Source: Coriobacteriaceae bacterium (GTDB lineage: Bacteria; Actinomycetota; Coriobacteriia; Anaerosomatales; SLCP01). Taken from it: a stretch of 29,768 nucleotides of DNA. Location: assembly GCA_003563465.1 (NCBI GenBank), contig PWVH01000089.1:1-29768 (forward strand). The letters run 5' to 3'. Both the position numbers and the translations under genes were made by a program. The stretch's first letter is position 1; each line of letters opens with the position of its first letter. Positions 1 to 7,927 of the stretch are shown piece after piece. Below the pieces are notes generated by a model, which made no database searches, was not told where the DNA came from, and worked only from the letters and a program-made list of their open reading frames with translations.

Positions 1-275
1 AGCCACGGGAGCAGGTTCTCCCCGCTCTCGCAGTGAGTGAGTTCGACCGTTCCGGTAAGGACGTCGACATAGCTGTAGGAGACGCGTGCGGTTCGCTCCC
101 GCTTCTCCTCGACCTTTACAACGAACAGGCTCGGGTGAGTCTGCTCCAAAACCCCCTCACGCTCAACGATCTTCGAGCGTCCCATGTTGGCCCTCAGGCG
201 CATCCGGGTCCCCATCATCCCCTCGAGATCCGTTCGAATCCGCCCGACGACCTTGGTCTGACGTGCTACATCCAT
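1..275 (-). CDS. veg: Veg-family protein (DUF1021), 3' end beyond window
   Basis: This partial gene is open to the left edge of the window and encodes at least 91 residues. It starts at ATG 275, preceded by a GGGAGGT ribosome site 5 bases upstream. The visible protein begins MDVARQTKVVGRIRTDLEG and carries the family pattern of a short helix, then G-x-R-x-R-L-R-A-N-x-G-R, then a beta-rich part with SYSYVDVLTGTVEL. This matches Bacillus Veg (about 86 residues), a small beta-barrel-like protein linked in Bacillus to biofilm matrix gene expression and spore outgrowth. The protein is already slightly longer than Bacillus Veg at the edge. It lies directly downstream of rsmA, as in many Gram-positives, and has its own promoter. 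The family call is strong; the function here is inferred. Confidence 0.85.
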   Translation of the reverse strand, partial: MDVARQTKVVGRIRTDLEGMMGTRMRLRANMGRSKIVEREGVLEQTHPSLFVVKVEEKRERTARVSYSYVDVLTGTVELTHCESGENLLPW

Positions 276-302
276 CCGCTACCTCCCATATTTCAAATTG
301 CC

Positions 303-331
303 ATTATATCGAATGAAGGTGCAAAACTCAA
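303..331 (-). promoter_or_regulatory. Vegetative promoter of veg
   Basis: On the minus strand a TTGAGT -35 box (326-331) and a perfect TATAAT -10 box (303-308) are separated by 17 bases. Transcription should begin near 296, about 20 bases before the veg ATG. The -35 box overlaps the TGA stop codon of rsmA (328-330), so veg is probably transcribed independently as well as by read-through. Confidence 0.75.
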
Positions 332-1194
332 GGTAAAACCCCATATTCGGTGGCCGAGGAGCCTAGCGCAAGAAACTCGCTCACTGCCAGGGTTTCCGCT
401 CGCCTGGAGCCATCCACCCCAGCCTCAGAGAGCACTGAATCGACGGTATCCGCGTCGATGCCCAAGGCGGAACGTACCGAGTTTCGCAGGGTCTTGCGCC
501 GTTGCGCGAAGGCAGCCTCGGCCATCCGCCCTGCAGCAAGCAGCTTGGTGCGAGAGACGTTTCGCTCGACCCTCTCAAGCCGCAGAACCGTTGATTCCAC
601 CCGCGGCGGCGGCATGAAGCACGCCGGTGATACGGCGAATCGCCCGGTCGGACACGCGTGCAGACGAAGCTTCACCGTGTAGGCCCCGTAGTCCTTGTTT
701 CCAGGCTCGGCCACCATGCGGTCCGCCACTTCGGCCTGCACCATTACGACCGCGAAGCGAAGCGCGGGAATCTCCTCGAAGAAGCGTAGGACTACGGTGG
801 CTGCCACTGCGTAAGGGAGGTTTGCCACGAAGGCCGAAGGCGGTCCGAGAGGTGTCATGAGTTCGGCCACCGGAACCTCGACCGCGTCGGCATGCAAGAC
901 GGTCAGGGCGTGACAGCCCGCCGTGGTGTCGGTAAGGATCTCGAGTAGACGTTCGTCACGCTCCACAGCTATCACGGCCCCTGCTACCTCGCATAGCGCC
1001 ACGGTAAGCGTGCCGATGCCGGGGCCGACTTCAAGAACCGCGTCACGGCCTGACAGGTCGGCAAGTCCGAGAATGCGGCCTACCACGTTGTCGTCGACGA
1101 GGAAATGCTGTCCAAGCGCTTTGCGCGGGTGAATGCCGTGCGAGCGCAGAACCTCGGCGGTGGCACCAGGTGTCGCCAGCCGTGAGTGGACCAT
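328..1194 (-). CDS. rsmA: 16S rRNA (adenine1518-N6/adenine1519-N6)-dimethyltransferase
   Basis: The 288-residue product is RsmA (KsgA). It uses S-adenosylmethionine to dimethylate two adjacent adenines in the 3'-terminal hairpin of 16S rRNA late in 30S assembly. Visible signatures are LGQHFL (residues 27-32), the SAM-binding loop EVGPGIGTLT (55-64), ERD (78-80) at the end of the second strand, and the catalytic NLPYAV (125-130). A small helical C-terminal domain follows. I chose ATG 1194, with GGAGAG just upstream; the reading frame is open further upstream, but that part overlaps the preceding gene and lacks family similarity. The gap to the preceding 3D-domain gene is 14 bases, so the two are probably one transcript. 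Length is normal for the family. Confidence 0.95.
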   Translation of the reverse strand: MVHSRLATPGATAEVLRSHGIHPRKALGQHFLVDDNVVGRILGLADLSGRDAVLEVGPGIGTLTVALCEVAGAVIAVERDERLLEILTDTTAGCHALTVLHADAVEVPVAELMTPLGPPSAFVANLPYAVAATVVLRFFEEIPALRFAVVMVQAEVADRMVAEPGNKDYGAYTVKLRLHACPTGRFAVSPACFMPPPRVESTVLRLERVERNVSRTKLLAAGRMAEAAFAQRRKTLRNSVRSALGIDADTVDSVLSEAGVDGSRRAETLAVSEFLALGSSATEYGVLP

Positions 1195-1208
1195 AGGCTC
1201 TCCAGCCT

Positions 1209-2231
1209 CTAGGGCAGGATGGTGATGGTGACGGTGCGCCTGCCCCACGCCAGGGCTTCGGCACGCGTGTCGAAGCACAGATCGATCTTGTCGCCCCTGA
1301 TAGCACCGCCGGTGTCAGCAGCCACGGCGTTGCCATAACCGGGGACGTACACGCGAGTACCGAGCGGAATCACGCTCGGGTCGACGGCTATTACACCGTA
1401 GGTGGCGCGCGCGCCGGTGGCAGTCCGGCTGCCTACTCCTGGATCTCCAGACGAGTAGCCAGTGGCGGTCACGGTCAGCTGCTTGCCCTCCGTTGGAGGC
1501 TCGGCGGAGGCGGCCCTTGCACGTGCGGCCACTCTCTGGCCGGAGCGTTTCGTGCCCACAAGCACGACTTCATCGATCGGTTCGGTGCTGACTCGTTCGG
1601 CTGTCAGCGTCTTAGCGCCCTCGATTCCTGCCGTGACGAGCACTCGGTAGACTTGAACCGTCACGCCTGGCTCTCCATGGCGCTTGATCGCGCGCGAACC
1701 CTGAGAGAGTGTCGGGTCGTTTTCCGTGACCACTCCGTAGGGGACTTCGACCTCTTCTTCTACGATTCGCACGAACACGTCGGTCGCTTCGATCTCCATA
1801 TCGGGCACCAGAAGCGAATCGAGTGCGGGAGTCACCGAAAGGCCGATGCTGGGATCTAGACCCGCAGCCACGAGCGCATCGGCTACGGTGGCACCGATGA
1901 CGTTGAGCTTAATGGCTTCATCCGGGAAACGCAGCGTTACCGGAACGGCATGGCGTACGACGACCGTCATGCCGTCGGCGACACGGGTGTCCAGAGACGG
2001 TGCGACGACATCGGCTTCGCCAAGATCGACGTCTGATTGCACGAGCAGATCGGCAACAGTATCGGCCTGCGTCTTGATGTAGCGGGCTTCACCGTCTACG
2101 ACCAGGGTGACGCCCTTCTGGGCCCAAACGAATCCGGTGACACTCAAGAAGACGATCAGTAGTGGGATGAATGCTGCGACGAAGTAGGGAATCCGAAGGA
2201 ATCGAGCCGGGCCAGCCGGCGTATCTCGCAT
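1209..2231 (-). CDS. G5/3D-domain cell-wall protein (YabE/RpfB-like)
   Basis: The 340-residue protein has a short basic N-terminus, one hydrophobic segment at about residues 17-37 (signal peptide or anchor), two DUF348-type repeats (about 40-95 and 96-155), a G5-like domain (about 155-228), and a C-terminal 3D domain (about 252-340). In the 3D domain the three defining aspartates are visible: the D of AVDPSVIPLG (284), the D of AADTGG (306), and the D of KIDLCF (317). The family contains Bacillus YabE and actinobacterial resuscitation-promoting-factor relatives. 3D domains are double-psi barrels like those of lytic transglycosylases, so peptidoglycan cleavage outside the membrane is likely. 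The start is ATG 2231, with AGAGGG upstream. It heads a transcript with rsmA, the same neighbourhood as in Firmicutes. Confidence 0.88.
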   Translation of the reverse strand: MRDTPAGPARFLRIPYFVAAFIPLLIVFLSVTGFVWAQKGVTLVVDGEARYIKTQADTVADLLVQSDVDLGEADVVAPSLDTRVADGMTVVVRHAVPVTLRFPDEAIKLNVIGATVADALVAAGLDPSIGLSVTPALDSLLVPDMEIEATDVFVRIVEEEVEVPYGVVTENDPTLSQGSRAIKRHGEPGVTVQVYRVLVTAGIEGAKTLTAERVSTEPIDEVVLVGTKRSGQRVAARARAASAEPPTEGKQLTVTATGYSSGDPGVGSRTATGARATYGVIAVDPSVIPLGTRVYVPGYGNAVAADTGGAIRGDKIDLCFDTRAEALAWGRRTVTITILP

Positions 2232-2277
2232 AAAACCCTCTCGTGACTCATCGGAATCGGTCTGAAGCGTGCCCCCG

Positions 2278-2306
2278 ATTATAGCCGAGCGCTCTTGCTC
2301 GACCAA
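2278..2306 (-). promoter_or_regulatory. Vegetative promoter of the 3D-domain gene and rsmA
   Basis: On the minus strand a TTGGTC -35 box (2301-2306) is followed after 17 bases by a perfect TATAAT -10 box (2278-2283). Transcription should start near 2271, giving a leader of about 40 bases before ATG 2231. The -35 box is weak (three of six consensus bases), the -10 box is perfect. Confidence 0.7.
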
Positions 2307-2347
2307 ATGCCGAGGTGGCCACGAATCGGTCTCCGTCACCCCGCCGG

Positions 2348-2953
2348 CTACCGGCGCATCCGATACTCTCCGACGGCCTCGACCACACGCATGCCTATCC
2401 GCTCGGCACGCGTAAGTGCGGCGGGATGACACGCTATCTCACTCGGAGAATCGGGGCCTTCGACCACGAGTTCCTCGACGTAGTCGACGCCTAGGACCGC
2501 AAAGACACTCTTGGTCGGGTACACGGCAGCCTCGTAACCGTAGGGGTCGCCGCCGCTGCGGACCACCAGGAAGGCTCCTGGCCGCCTGGAAGGCGCCGGT
2601 TCGTCGAGCACATACCTGCGTGCCCAATAGGGCTGCAGCCGGTCGTAGAGAGCCTTCAGGACGGCGGGAACGGTGGCAAAGTACACCGGACTTGCCACGA
2701 CGATGGCCTCGGCAGCATCGATAAGCCCATAGACCTCACTCATCCTGTCGCTGATGATGCATTCGCCCGTGCGCGAGCATTCGTTACATCCGAGGCACTG
2801 CTTAAGGCCAAGCTCGACGGTAGGAAGCATCTCGGGCCGACCTCCCGCCGCGGACACGCCGCTGGCGCATGCTTGCAAGAGAGTCTCGCTGTTGCCGTAA
2901 CGGCGCGGACTTCCGGCGATACACAGAACTCGGGGTTCGACTGCCTCGATCAT
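2348..2953 (-). CDS. Flavodoxin-fold NAD(P)H-dependent FMN reductase
   Basis: The 201-residue protein belongs to the NADPH-dependent FMN reductase / iron-sulfur flavoprotein family. The FMN phosphate-binding loop GSPRRYGNS lies at residues 14-22, and the second flavin loop ASPVYF at 88-92. A cysteine motif CLGCNECSRTGEC (53-65: C53, C56, C59, C65) follows the first half of the flavodoxin fold. In iron-sulfur flavoproteins this kind of compact motif binds a 4Fe-4S cluster; in this position it could instead be redox-active thiols. The substrate is not evident. Start ATG 2953 overlaps the stop of tatD by four bases (ATGA), so translation is probably coupled. A much longer open frame upstream is antisense-free coding for tatD in another frame and was excluded. 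Confidence 0.85.
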   Translation of the reverse strand: MIEAVEPRVLCIAGSPRRYGNSETLLQACASGVSAAGGRPEMLPTVELGLKQCLGCNECSRTGECIISDRMSEVYGLIDAAEAIVVASPVYFATVPAVLKALYDRLQPYWARRYVLDEPAPSRRPGAFLVVRSGGDPYGYEAAVYPTKSVFAVLGVDYVEELVVEGPDSPSEIACHPAALTRAERIGMRVVEAVGEYRMRR

Positions 2954-3822
2954 GAAGGGACCTCGCGATCCGCTCCGAACAGCCTGCGCGCGTTCTCGCT
3001 CACGGCAGCTGCGAGCCGGTCTTCGGGGATGCCGCGTACCGCAGCGATCGCGGCCGCCGTCAGTGTGACCAAGGCCGGTTCGTTGGTCTTGCCCCGATAG
3101 GGCACAGGCGCGAGGAAAGGGCAGTCCGTCTCGACCAGAAGACGATCCAGCGGCACTGCTGCAGCCGCCTCTCGGATACCTGTCGCCTTCTTGAAGGTCG
3201 TGGGGCCGGCGAACGAGATGTGACAGCCCATCTCCAAGAACCGCCCGGCCAAAGCCGCATCGCCGGTGAAGCAGTGGATGACGCAACCGGACACGGGCAT
3301 ACCCTCCTCTTCGAGGATGGCTATGCCCTCTTCGTGCGCCTCGCGCAGGTGCACCACGACCGGAAGCGCGGAATCGCGAGCGATCGCGAGCTGTGCCCGA
3401 AAGGCGTTACGCTGATCGTCGCGTGGCGAGTTGTCGTAGTGGAAGTCCAATCCCGTCTCGCCAACCGCACCGACGAGAGGGTCCTGGGCCAGCTCGCTTA
3501 GGCGCTCTTCGGCGAGATCGTCGAAGTTCGCAGCGTTATGGGGATGACAGCCCACGGCTATCCGGACCTCAGGCGGTATCACGCGAGAAGGTCCGGCTGC
3601 CGCGTCCAGCCGGCTCGAAGCCTCCTTGATCCAGCCGGCCAGACCTTCGAAGGTCTCCTCAGGCGTTTCGGTCACGTCGGCGACCGCGACAACAAAAGAG
3701 ACGCCCGCCGTTGCAGCACGCTCGAGTGCGCCTGCCGGATCGTCGAGCATGTCCAGGTGGGCGTGCGTATCGGCGACGCCGGAGCCGAGCCTCGGGAGAT
3801 CGAGAAGACCTTTGGCGGCCAT
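2950..3822 (-). CDS. tatD: TatD-family metal-dependent hydrolase (3'-5' DNase)
   Basis: The 290-residue protein is a TatD/YcfH-type TIM-barrel amidohydrolase; characterised members are Mg-dependent 3'-5' exonucleases on single-stranded DNA or RNA. The metal ligands are all visible: DTHAH (H20, H22), GETGLD (E122), VVHLR (H158), IHCF (H183) and ETDCPFLAP (D233). The GCHPH motif is at 91-95. It is about 30 residues longer than typical, with the extra length around residues 55-85. Start ATG 3822 is preceded by GGGAGGAGG ten bases upstream. It lies 22 bases after metG and overlaps the next gene by four bases, the classic metG-tatD pairing. The family assignment is firm; the physiological substrate is not known from sequence. 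Confidence 0.93.
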   Translation of the reverse strand: MAAKGLLDLPRLGSGVADTHAHLDMLDDPAGALERAATAGVSFVVAVADVTETPEETFEGLAGWIKEASSRLDAAAGPSRVIPPEVRIAVGCHPHNAANFDDLAEERLSELAQDPLVGAVGETGLDFHYDNSPRDDQRNAFRAQLAIARDSALPVVVHLREAHEEGIAILEEEGMPVSGCVIHCFTGDAALAGRFLEMGCHISFAGPTTFKKATGIREAAAAVPLDRLLVETDCPFLAPVPYRGKTNEPALVTLTAAAIAAVRGIPEDRLAAAVSENARRLFGADREVPS

Positions 3823-3844
3823 GTTAGAAAGCCTCCTCCCTGAG

Positions 3845-5419
3845 CTAGGCGTCCTGCTGATCCTCGTAGATTCTCGGGAAGAGCGGCTCGCCTTTGAATA
3901 CCCGGTTGCCTCCGGGCAACTGGCCCCACCTTGCAGCCGAGACGATATCGGTCACCTGATGGATGTCACCGAGCGAGAGACGACGCCAGACCTCTGCCGA
4001 GGTCTCCGGCATCACCGGAGCGCAGAAGAGCGCCGCGATGCGCACGGATTCGAGGGTGTTGTAGAGGACCGTGGCCAGGCGATCCGCGGTCTCCTCTGTC
4101 TTGGCAAGGTTCCACGGCGCCACCGTCTCGATGTAGCGATTTGCTTCCTTGATCAGGTCCCACGTGGCCTCGAGCGCCGCGCCGAAGTCGAGAGCGGCCA
4201 TAGCGGACTCGTACTTGTCCGGAAGCGACAGAGCCAGTGAACGCAGCGTGTCGTCAGCTTCGGTGGATAGTCCTCTCGGCGACGTCGGCGCCAGGCCCCC
4301 CAAGTACTTCTCGGTCATGTTGAACAGTCGTGAGCAGAGATTGCCCCAGTCGTTGGCTAGATCGCCGTTATAGCGCTGGACCATCGACTCCATTGATATC
4401 GAGCCGTCCTCCCCGAAGCGCACGTCGCGCAGGAAGTAGTAGCGGTATGCGTCGACACCGAACCGTTGTACGAGTGAGGCCGGAGTCTGGGCGTTACCTT
4501 TGGACTTGCTCATCTTCTCGCCTTTGGCGAGTAAGAAGCCGTGCGCGTAGACGCACTCCGGTACCTCGAGGCCGGCGGCCAGAAGCATCGCGGGCCATAT
4601 CACGCAGTGGAAGCGGATTATGTCCTTGCCGACGAAATGGTATTGGGCGGGCCAGCGACGCTCGAAATCGGTCGCCTTCTCCGGATCGCCGTATCCGATC
4701 GCGGTGATGTAGTTCAGCAGCGCATCTATCCACACGTATGTCACATGGCCGTCGCCGAAAGGCAGCGGGACTCCCCACTCGAACGTCGTGCGCGAGATAG
4801 ACAGGTCCTTCAGACCGCTTCTGACGAAAGCGACGACTTCGTTGCTGCGTGTCTCGGGACGAATGAAGGGGCGGCCCTCGACCGCGCGCGCGTCGTAGAG
4901 CTCGAGAAGACTGTCGCCGAACTCCGACAGCTTGAAGAACCAGTTGTCCTCACGGATGAACTCGAGTTCGCGCCCGCAGACCGGACATTCGTGGTCGCCG
5001 ATCTGGTCCTCGGCGTAGTAGGTCTCGCACGGAACGCAGTACCAGCCTTCGTAGTGACCCTGGTAAAGATGGCCGGCGTCGTGCAAAGCCTGCCAGAAGG
5101 CCTGTACTCCCCTCTTGTGGCGCTCCTCGGTGGTGCGTATGAAGTCATCGTTCGTGATCCGCAGCATCTCCCAGGCCTCGAGGAAGCGTGGTGCTATCGA
5201 GTCGCACCACTCCTGCGGCGACATGCCGGCCTCATCGGCGGCCTGAGCCACCTTCTGACCGTGCTCGTCGAGACCGGTAAGAAACAGCACGTCATGGCCG
5301 GTCATTCGACGATACCTGGCCAACGCATCGGCGGCGACCGTCGTATAGGCCGTGCCCAGATGGGGCACCGAGTTCACGTAGTAGATCGGTGTCGTCAGGT
5401 AAAACGACCGCTCGTTCAT
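3845..5419 (-). CDS. metG: Methionyl-tRNA synthetase
   Basis: The 524-residue class I synthetase charges tRNA-Met using ATP and methionine. The HIGH-type motif is HLGT (residues 20-23), and the KMSKS loop is exact (302-306, in GEKMSKSKGN). A zinc-knuckle of four cysteines, C128, C131, C145 and C148, sits in the connective peptide. The alpha-helical anticodon-binding domain fills about 370-510. The EMAP/Trbp111-like C-terminal tRNA-binding domain found in many bacterial MetG proteins is absent. The start ATG 5419 (MNERSFYLTTPIYYVN) gives the conventional N-terminus; GGAG lies upstream. The open frame continues upstream but overlaps the divergent AbrB gene and is not family-like. It is the first gene of the run metG-tatD-flavin reductase. 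Confidence 0.96.
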   Translation of the reverse strand: MNERSFYLTTPIYYVNSVPHLGTAYTTVAADALARYRRMTGHDVLFLTGLDEHGQKVAQAADEAGMSPQEWCDSIAPRFLEAWEMLRITNDDFIRTTEERHKRGVQAFWQALHDAGHLYQGHYEGWYCVPCETYYAEDQIGDHECPVCGRELEFIREDNWFFKLSEFGDSLLELYDARAVEGRPFIRPETRSNEVVAFVRSGLKDLSISRTTFEWGVPLPFGDGHVTYVWIDALLNYITAIGYGDPEKATDFERRWPAQYHFVGKDIIRFHCVIWPAMLLAAGLEVPECVYAHGFLLAKGEKMSKSKGNAQTPASLVQRFGVDAYRYYFLRDVRFGEDGSISMESMVQRYNGDLANDWGNLCSRLFNMTEKYLGGLAPTSPRGLSTEADDTLRSLALSLPDKYESAMAALDFGAALEATWDLIKEANRYIETVAPWNLAKTEETADRLATVLYNTLESVRIAALFCAPVMPETSAEVWRRLSLGDIHQVTDIVSAARWGQLPGGNRVFKGEPLFPRIYEDQQDA

Positions 5420-5542
5420 CTGTTTAGGACTCCAGTGGTTGGGCAATCTTGGAAGAGTACCGATGGTCTCAACGTCTGCACCTGATTCTAACCAATCCGA
5501 ACGGACAGCGCGGCGCGGGATATGCCTGGGAGGCGGTGAGAC

Positions 5543-5785
5543 ATGAACGACACGGGAATCGTCAGGCGTGTGGACGACCTGGGGCGGATAGTAATACCCA
5601 TGGAGCTCCGGCGCACGCTCGGCATCAATGTCAAGGATCCTATGGCGATCATGGTCGATGGCGAACGAATCATACTGCAGAAGCACAAAGATGTCTGCGC
5701 TATCTGCGGAAGCAACGACGAGATAGTCGAGTTCAAGAACCGTTCCATCTGTGGCGAGTGCGTGAGGGCGCTAAAGGCCAGGTAG
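5543..5785 (+). CDS. AbrB-family transition-state regulator with C-terminal cysteine pairs
   Basis: The 80-residue protein begins with a canonical AbrB/MazE-type swapped-hairpin DNA-binding domain: TGIVRRVDDLGRIVIPMELR (about residues 4-23) closely follows Bacillus AbrB and SpoVT. The C-terminal part differs from Bacillus AbrB: it has CAIC (C52, C55) and CGEC (C70, C73), suggesting a small zinc ribbon, as in some clostridial AbrB proteins. Start ATG 5543 has GGGAGG nine bases upstream. It is divergent from metG with a 123-base gap and convergent with rsmI (26 bases apart), so it is a single-gene unit. A homodimeric DNA-binding global regulator is the likely role; its targets cannot be seen here. 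Confidence 0.9.
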   Translation: MNDTGIVRRVDDLGRIVIPMELRRTLGINVKDPMAIMVDGERIILQKHKDVCAICGSNDEIVEFKNRSICGECVRALKAR

Positions 5786-5811
5786 AAGAAGCCGTGTCCC
5801 GGCGCTAGAGC

Positions 5812-6648
5812 CTAGGGTTCGTGAGCGATTCGATAAGCGTCCTTGCGCGATATCCCGTGCTCTTCGGCCACGGCCCGTACGGCGTCCGAGCGTGACTTGC
5901 CTCCGGCTATCAGCTCCTCCACTCTCTTGCGTACTTCATCAGGGTCCGCCTCGCTCGCCCGGACACGGGGTGGCGGTCCCACCAGGATCACCACTTCGCC
6001 TTTCAGCTCGCCTTCCCTCTCCGCCAGGGCGGTCGCGAGCTCCTCGATACGACCGCGCAGGACCTCCTCGTGAATCTTGGTCAGCTCGCGTGCCATACAT
6101 GCGCTTCTCCCGGGCAGAGCCTCCGCCAGCGCAGACAGCGTCGCTGCCGTGCGCCTCGGAGACTCGTAGAAGATTAGCGTGGCTTCCAGCTCAGACAGAC
6201 GAGCAAGACGGGCCTTCCGCTCGCCCGCTTTTCGCGGAAGAAACCCGCCGAAATAGAAGGCATGAGTCGGAAGCCCGCTCGCGACGAGTGCAGTCACTAT
6301 AGCCGAAGGCCCCGGCAGCACCTCGACGGTAAGGCCGGCAGCGATGCACGCGTCGACCAGACGGGCTCCAGGGTCAGAGACACCGGGCGTGCCAGCGTCT
6401 GAGACCAGAGCGACATGAGTGCCGGCCGCTATGCGCTCGACGAGTATCGGTGTTCGCTTCTCCATGTTGTGCGCATGATAGGGCTCGAGCGCGGTGTCGA
6501 TCCCGTATCGTGCGAAGAGCCTCCGGGTCACCCGGGTGTCCTCGGCGGCCACGATATCGGCGGCACGCAATGCGTCGAGCACGCGCAGGGTCACATCGCC
6601 TAGGTTGCCGATGGGTGTGGCACACACCGAGAGGCGGCCGGCTGGCAT
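5812..6648 (-). CDS. rsmI: 16S rRNA (cytidine1402-2'-O)-methyltransferase
   Basis: The 278-residue tetrapyrrole-methylase-family protein uses SAM to 2'-O-methylate C1402 of 16S rRNA in the ribosomal P site. Signatures include CATPIGNLGDVTLR (9-22), AAEDTR (34-39), SDAGTPGVSDPG (83-94), LPGPSA (111-116) and YESPRR (161-166). A C-terminal helical extension (about 235-278, KSRSDAVRAVAEEHGISRKDAY) is typical of RsmI. Two adjacent ATG codons exist at 6651 and 6648; I prefer 6648 because GGGAG then lies 7 rather than 4 bases upstream. The start sits within a few bases of the stop of the upstream membrane-protein gene, whose repeat tail encodes its ribosome site, so the two are co-translated. The open frame further upstream encodes only an Arg/Ser-rich run read from that repeat. 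Confidence 0.94.
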   Translation of the reverse strand: MPAGRLSVCATPIGNLGDVTLRVLDALRAADIVAAEDTRVTRRLFARYGIDTALEPYHAHNMEKRTPILVERIAAGTHVALVSDAGTPGVSDPGARLVDACIAAGLTVEVLPGPSAIVTALVASGLPTHAFYFGGFLPRKAGERKARLARLSELEATLIFYESPRRTAATLSALAEALPGRSACMARELTKIHEEVLRGRIEELATALAEREGELKGEVVILVGPPPRVRASEADPDEVRKRVEELIAGGKSRSDAVRAVAEEHGISRKDAYRIAHEP

Positions 6649-6652
6649 CATG

Positions 6653-7873
6653 CTACTCCCGTGACTCCGGCTCCTCCGGCGACTCCGCGGGCTCCTCCGG
6701 CGACTCCGCGGGCTCCTCCCGCGACTCCGGCTCCTCCCGCGACTCCGGCTCTCCCGGCATGGCGATAGGAAGACCCGGGCGATGGGACTCCACCGAACCC
6801 GATCCGGGCGGTGCGGGCGCATCGGGCGGCGCAGGGGGTGCGGGCGCATCGGGCGGCGCAGGGGTACCAGGAGGCGCGGGTGGTCGCATCGTCTCCCCTG
6901 GAGCGCGCGGAGGCCGAGGGGGCATCGGGCCGGGGGCTATCGGAGGCGAGTAACCAGGCGTCGGTGGGGCCGCCACCACTTCGCGGCCGGTCAGGCGGCG
7001 GAAGAAGACCGTCCAGACCGCAGAGGTGAACGCCGAGAATATCGCGGTCGGCAGGAGCAAGATCAGGAAGAGCACGAGCGCTATCAAGGCTCCGAGCGCC
7101 AGGTTCCCGGCTAGCATCGAAGCGGCGATGGCGAACCCGAAGAAGGCCGCAAAGACTCCCACCACGATGCCGAAAGCGATTCCCACCGCAAACATCAGGA
7201 GCCACATCACGATGACGTCCTTGAAGCGCGTGCGAACATCGGTCCATGCTGCACCGATAGAGCCGAAGACCCCGGTTCCGTCGAGCACTGCGTGACGCAC
7301 CGCCAAGTCGTCGAGGAGAGCGATCAGGATTCCGAGCAGCAGCAGCACTATCCCGCCGAAGAGCATCCCGCCGCACATGCCCACGAAGGCTTGGGCACTC
7401 GGCTCGTCACCGGCGATGACAGGACCGAGGAGCGGCGCAAGCATCGCGACCAGGATGACGGAGAGCAACAAGAAGAAGGGCAGCCAAAGCACGATGCCTA
7501 TCCCGAAGACCTTGAACCAGTTGCGAAAGCCTGCGGCCCACCCGTCGAATCCGCGAACAGGACGGTCCTCCTCGGCTTCGTTGACCAGAAAGACCAAGCC
7601 GCCCTTCGCCGCGATGCTCAAGATGAAGAAACCCAGACCGATAACCGCCAAGAAAGCTGCGGCTGCGAGCACCAGAGCGATGTTGTCCTGAATCCAGTAG
7701 CCGACGCGTTCGAACTCGCGCAGGGCTGCGGGATCGAACTCCTGCCCGCTCATCGAGTAGTTGCCATACCCTCCGCCACTGTTGTTACCACCGAGAAACA
7801 GGCCGAAGAGCCACAGAATGCGATGACGCCAGACGACGTTCCAGGCCCGCTTGAGCACACCGATATGGTCCAC
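6653..7873 (-). CDS. Multi-pass membrane protein with Pro-rich and Glu-rich repeat tail
   Basis: The 406-residue protein has no function I can name. About six hydrophobic segments lie near residues 63-90, 122-152, 168-188, 218-246, 247-275 and 276-291, with a weak one at 18-29. The arrangement and the N-terminus (about 25 residues ending in WRHRILWLFGLFLGG) resemble the uncharacterised DUF/GPDPase-membrane-like proteins of actinobacteria. After residue 300 a cytoplasmic-looking tail follows: a proline-rich stretch rich in APPDAP, then five near-identical acidic units of the form EPESRE or EPAESPE to the end. I chose GTG 7873, since GAGGCGGGGG precedes it at a suitable distance; a GTG at 7891 lacks a ribosome site. 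It is between a DUF362 gene (54 bases upstream) and rsmI. Confidence 0.75.
   Translation of the reverse strand: MDHIGVLKRAWNVVWRHRILWLFGLFLGGNNSGGGYGNYSMSGQEFDPAALREFERVGYWIQDNIALVLAAAAFLAVIGLGFFILSIAAKGGLVFLVNEAEEDRPVRGFDGWAAGFRNWFKVFGIGIVLWLPFFLLLSVILVAMLAPLLGPVIAGDEPSAQAFVGMCGGMLFGGIVLLLLGILIALLDDLAVRHAVLDGTGVFGSIGAAWTDVRTRFKDVIVMWLLMFAVGIAFGIVVGVFAAFFGFAIAASMLAGNLALGALIALVLFLILLLPTAIFSAFTSAVWTVFFRRLTGREVVAAPPTPGYSPPIAPGPMPPRPPRAPGETMRPPAPPGTPAPPDAPAPPAPPDAPAPPGSGSVESHRPGLPIAMPGEPESREEPESREEPAESPEEPAESPEEPESRE
6656..6752 (-). repeat. Tandem 18/21-base coding repeat (five acidic hexa/heptapeptides)
   Basis: The end of the membrane-protein gene is built from five tandem units beginning gactccg and ending ctcctcc(c/g)gc on the plus strand, alternating 18 and 21 bases. 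They encode the units EPESRE, EPESRE, EPAESPE, EPAESPE and EPESRE. The array carries the ribosome site of rsmI at its distal end. Such a repeat can change length by slipped-strand events in multiples of three bases, which would keep the frame. Confidence 0.85.
6811..6864 (-). repeat. Perfect 27-base direct repeat, two copies, in coding sequence
   Basis: Two identical adjacent 27-base copies (6811-6837 and 6838-6864) encode two nine-residue proline-alanine-aspartate units in the tail of the membrane protein. The lack of any base difference between the copies suggests a recent duplication or active homogenisation. Confidence 0.85.
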
Positions 7874-7927
7874 GAAACACCCCCGCCTCACGTGACGGAC
7901 AAATCCACTGGCCCTACTCTTTGACTC

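Noticed and set aside
33..617. Long plus-strand open frame at the left edge
   Set aside because: It lies across veg and the end of rsmA on the opposite strand, has no ribosome site and no domain-like pattern; the minus strand explains this sequence.
5420..5542. Promoters for metG and the AbrB gene in their divergent region
   Set aside because: A TAGAAT on the minus strand is the best -10 candidate, but no -35 hexamer lies at a suitable distance; none is convincing on the plus strand.
6649..6849. Arg/Ser-rich N-terminal extension for RsmI
   Set aside because: It is the acidic repeat tail of the upstream membrane protein read in another frame; RsmI starts normally at MPAGRLSV with its own ribosome site.
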